NCBI GenBank assembly: GCA_023134215.1
Contig: JAGLUV010000021.1
Span: 1-6,101, forward strand
Length of the DNA stretch: 6,101 nt
Direction: 5' to 3'
Origin: Candidatus Thorarchaeota archaeon
GTDB lineage: Archaea > Asgardarchaeota > Thorarchaeia > Thorarchaeales > Thorarchaeaceae
Shown: positions 5,763 through 6,101 of the stretch, piece after piece
Position numbering within the stretch: the first letter of the stretch is position 1
How the letters are laid out: each line of letters starts with the position of its first letter
The notes under the pieces: generated by a model
Database searches by the model: none
What the model was told of the DNA's origin: nothing
What the model saw: only the letters and a program-made list of their open reading frames with translations
Translations under genes and position numbers: made by a program

Positions 5763-6101
5763 TTACATTTTCTCAACAGTTTTCATTAGTCCACCCAGTA
5801 TCTCTAAGCCACCCTCAAGAATCCTAAGGGATCTATCAACCTTTGATTTGGATTCTCTGTAGATACGATCAGAGAGATCGCCAATCTTGTGTTTCGCGTC
5901 CAGCCGATTGCTCTCACGCAGTAGTTCCTTCTGCGCCTTCATCATTCGCTTGAACCAACCGCGTGCTTCTTTCTTTGCGGGACCGAACTCCTTCTTCAAA
6001 ACCTTGAGCTCCGTGGTGATGCGTTTGCCTTGCTCTTGGTAGACTTCCTTGTCCACAGAAGACCGCATCTCTTTGAGCTTTGATATCTTGGATTCCAGAC
6101 T
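5763..6101 (-). CDS. Coiled-coil protein, C-terminal part, function unknown
   Basis: The reading frame is open to the right edge, so the 113 residues seen are the C-terminal end of a longer protein; the internal ATG at 6068 is probably not the start, because the codons before it (LESKISKLKE) continue the same helical pattern. The whole visible part is highly charged and almost free of proline and glycine except around FGPAKKEARGW (39-49), as expected for a long antiparallel coiled coil with a turn there. The segment KHKIGDLSDRIYRESKSKVD (70-89) followed by a leucine-rich helix resembles the coiled-coil tails of several archaeal proteins, CdvA-like ones included, but the match is too general to name it. 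It ends with a TAA 13 bases before the Cys-rich gene and is likely its operon partner. Confidence 0.7.
   Translation of the reverse strand, partial: SLESKISKLKEMRSSVDKEVYQEQGKRITTELKVLKKEFGPAKKEARGWFKRMMKAQKELLRESNRLDAKHKIGDLSDRIYRESKSKVDRSLRILEGGLEILGGLMKTVEKM

Noticed and set aside
1..6101. CRISPR array, tRNA (including tRNA-Sec), insertion sequence or direct repeats
   Set aside because: No regularly spaced repeats, transposase motifs, terminal inverted repeats or cloverleaf-like segments were seen by eye in the short intergenic gaps.

Overview
This is very probably a piece of an archaeal chromosome. The first 1.8 kb carries, on the minus strand, a selenocysteine-specific elongation factor (SelB) followed by the start of O-phosphoseryl-tRNA(Sec):selenocysteinyl-tRNA synthase (SepSecS). 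SepSecS is the archaeal/eukaryal enzyme; bacteria use SelA instead. Few archaeal lineages encode selenocysteine: Methanococcales, Methanopyrus and some Asgard archaea. The base composition is close to balanced, the neighbours include small Cys/His-rich proteins, and the two genes form a tight pair. I infer an Asgard-type archaeon (Loki-/Thorarchaeota-like), but this is inference and cannot be settled from the window alone.

Layout. (a) Minus strand 1832 to 1: selB then SepSecS, overlapping by 11 bases, with SepSecS running off the left edge. (b) Plus strand 1932 to 3494: a small membrane-anchored, sequon-rich extracytoplasmic protein that resembles a pilin, then a NapH-like polytopic membrane protein that binds 4Fe-4S clusters, which has its own probable promoter. 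(c) Minus strand 6101 to 3501, read right to left: a partial coiled-coil protein, a Cys-rich small protein, a 41-residue membrane miniprotein, an AIR-synthase/SelD-superfamily protein, a small Zn-finger-like protein, and a ModE-type winged-helix regulator. The regulator meets the Fe-S membrane protein tail to tail with only 6 bases between them.

How they work together. selB and SepSecS are the two late steps of one pathway: Sep-tRNA(Sec) is converted to Sec-tRNA(Sec), which is then delivered to the ribosome at UGA. Neither PSTK, a convincing selenophosphate synthetase, tRNA(Sec) nor an obvious selenoprotein gene lies in the window. The AIR-synthase-like gene is in the same superfamily as SelD but lacks the N-terminal Cys/Sec motif, so I do not call it SelD. 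The ModE-like regulator and the ferredoxin-type membrane protein suggest molybdenum/tungsten or redox physiology, but a functional link is only inferred from position. The small genes at the right are hypothetical. Coding density is high: no stretch over 300 bases lacks a gene, and the gaps that exist carry plausible TATA boxes or ribosome binding sites.
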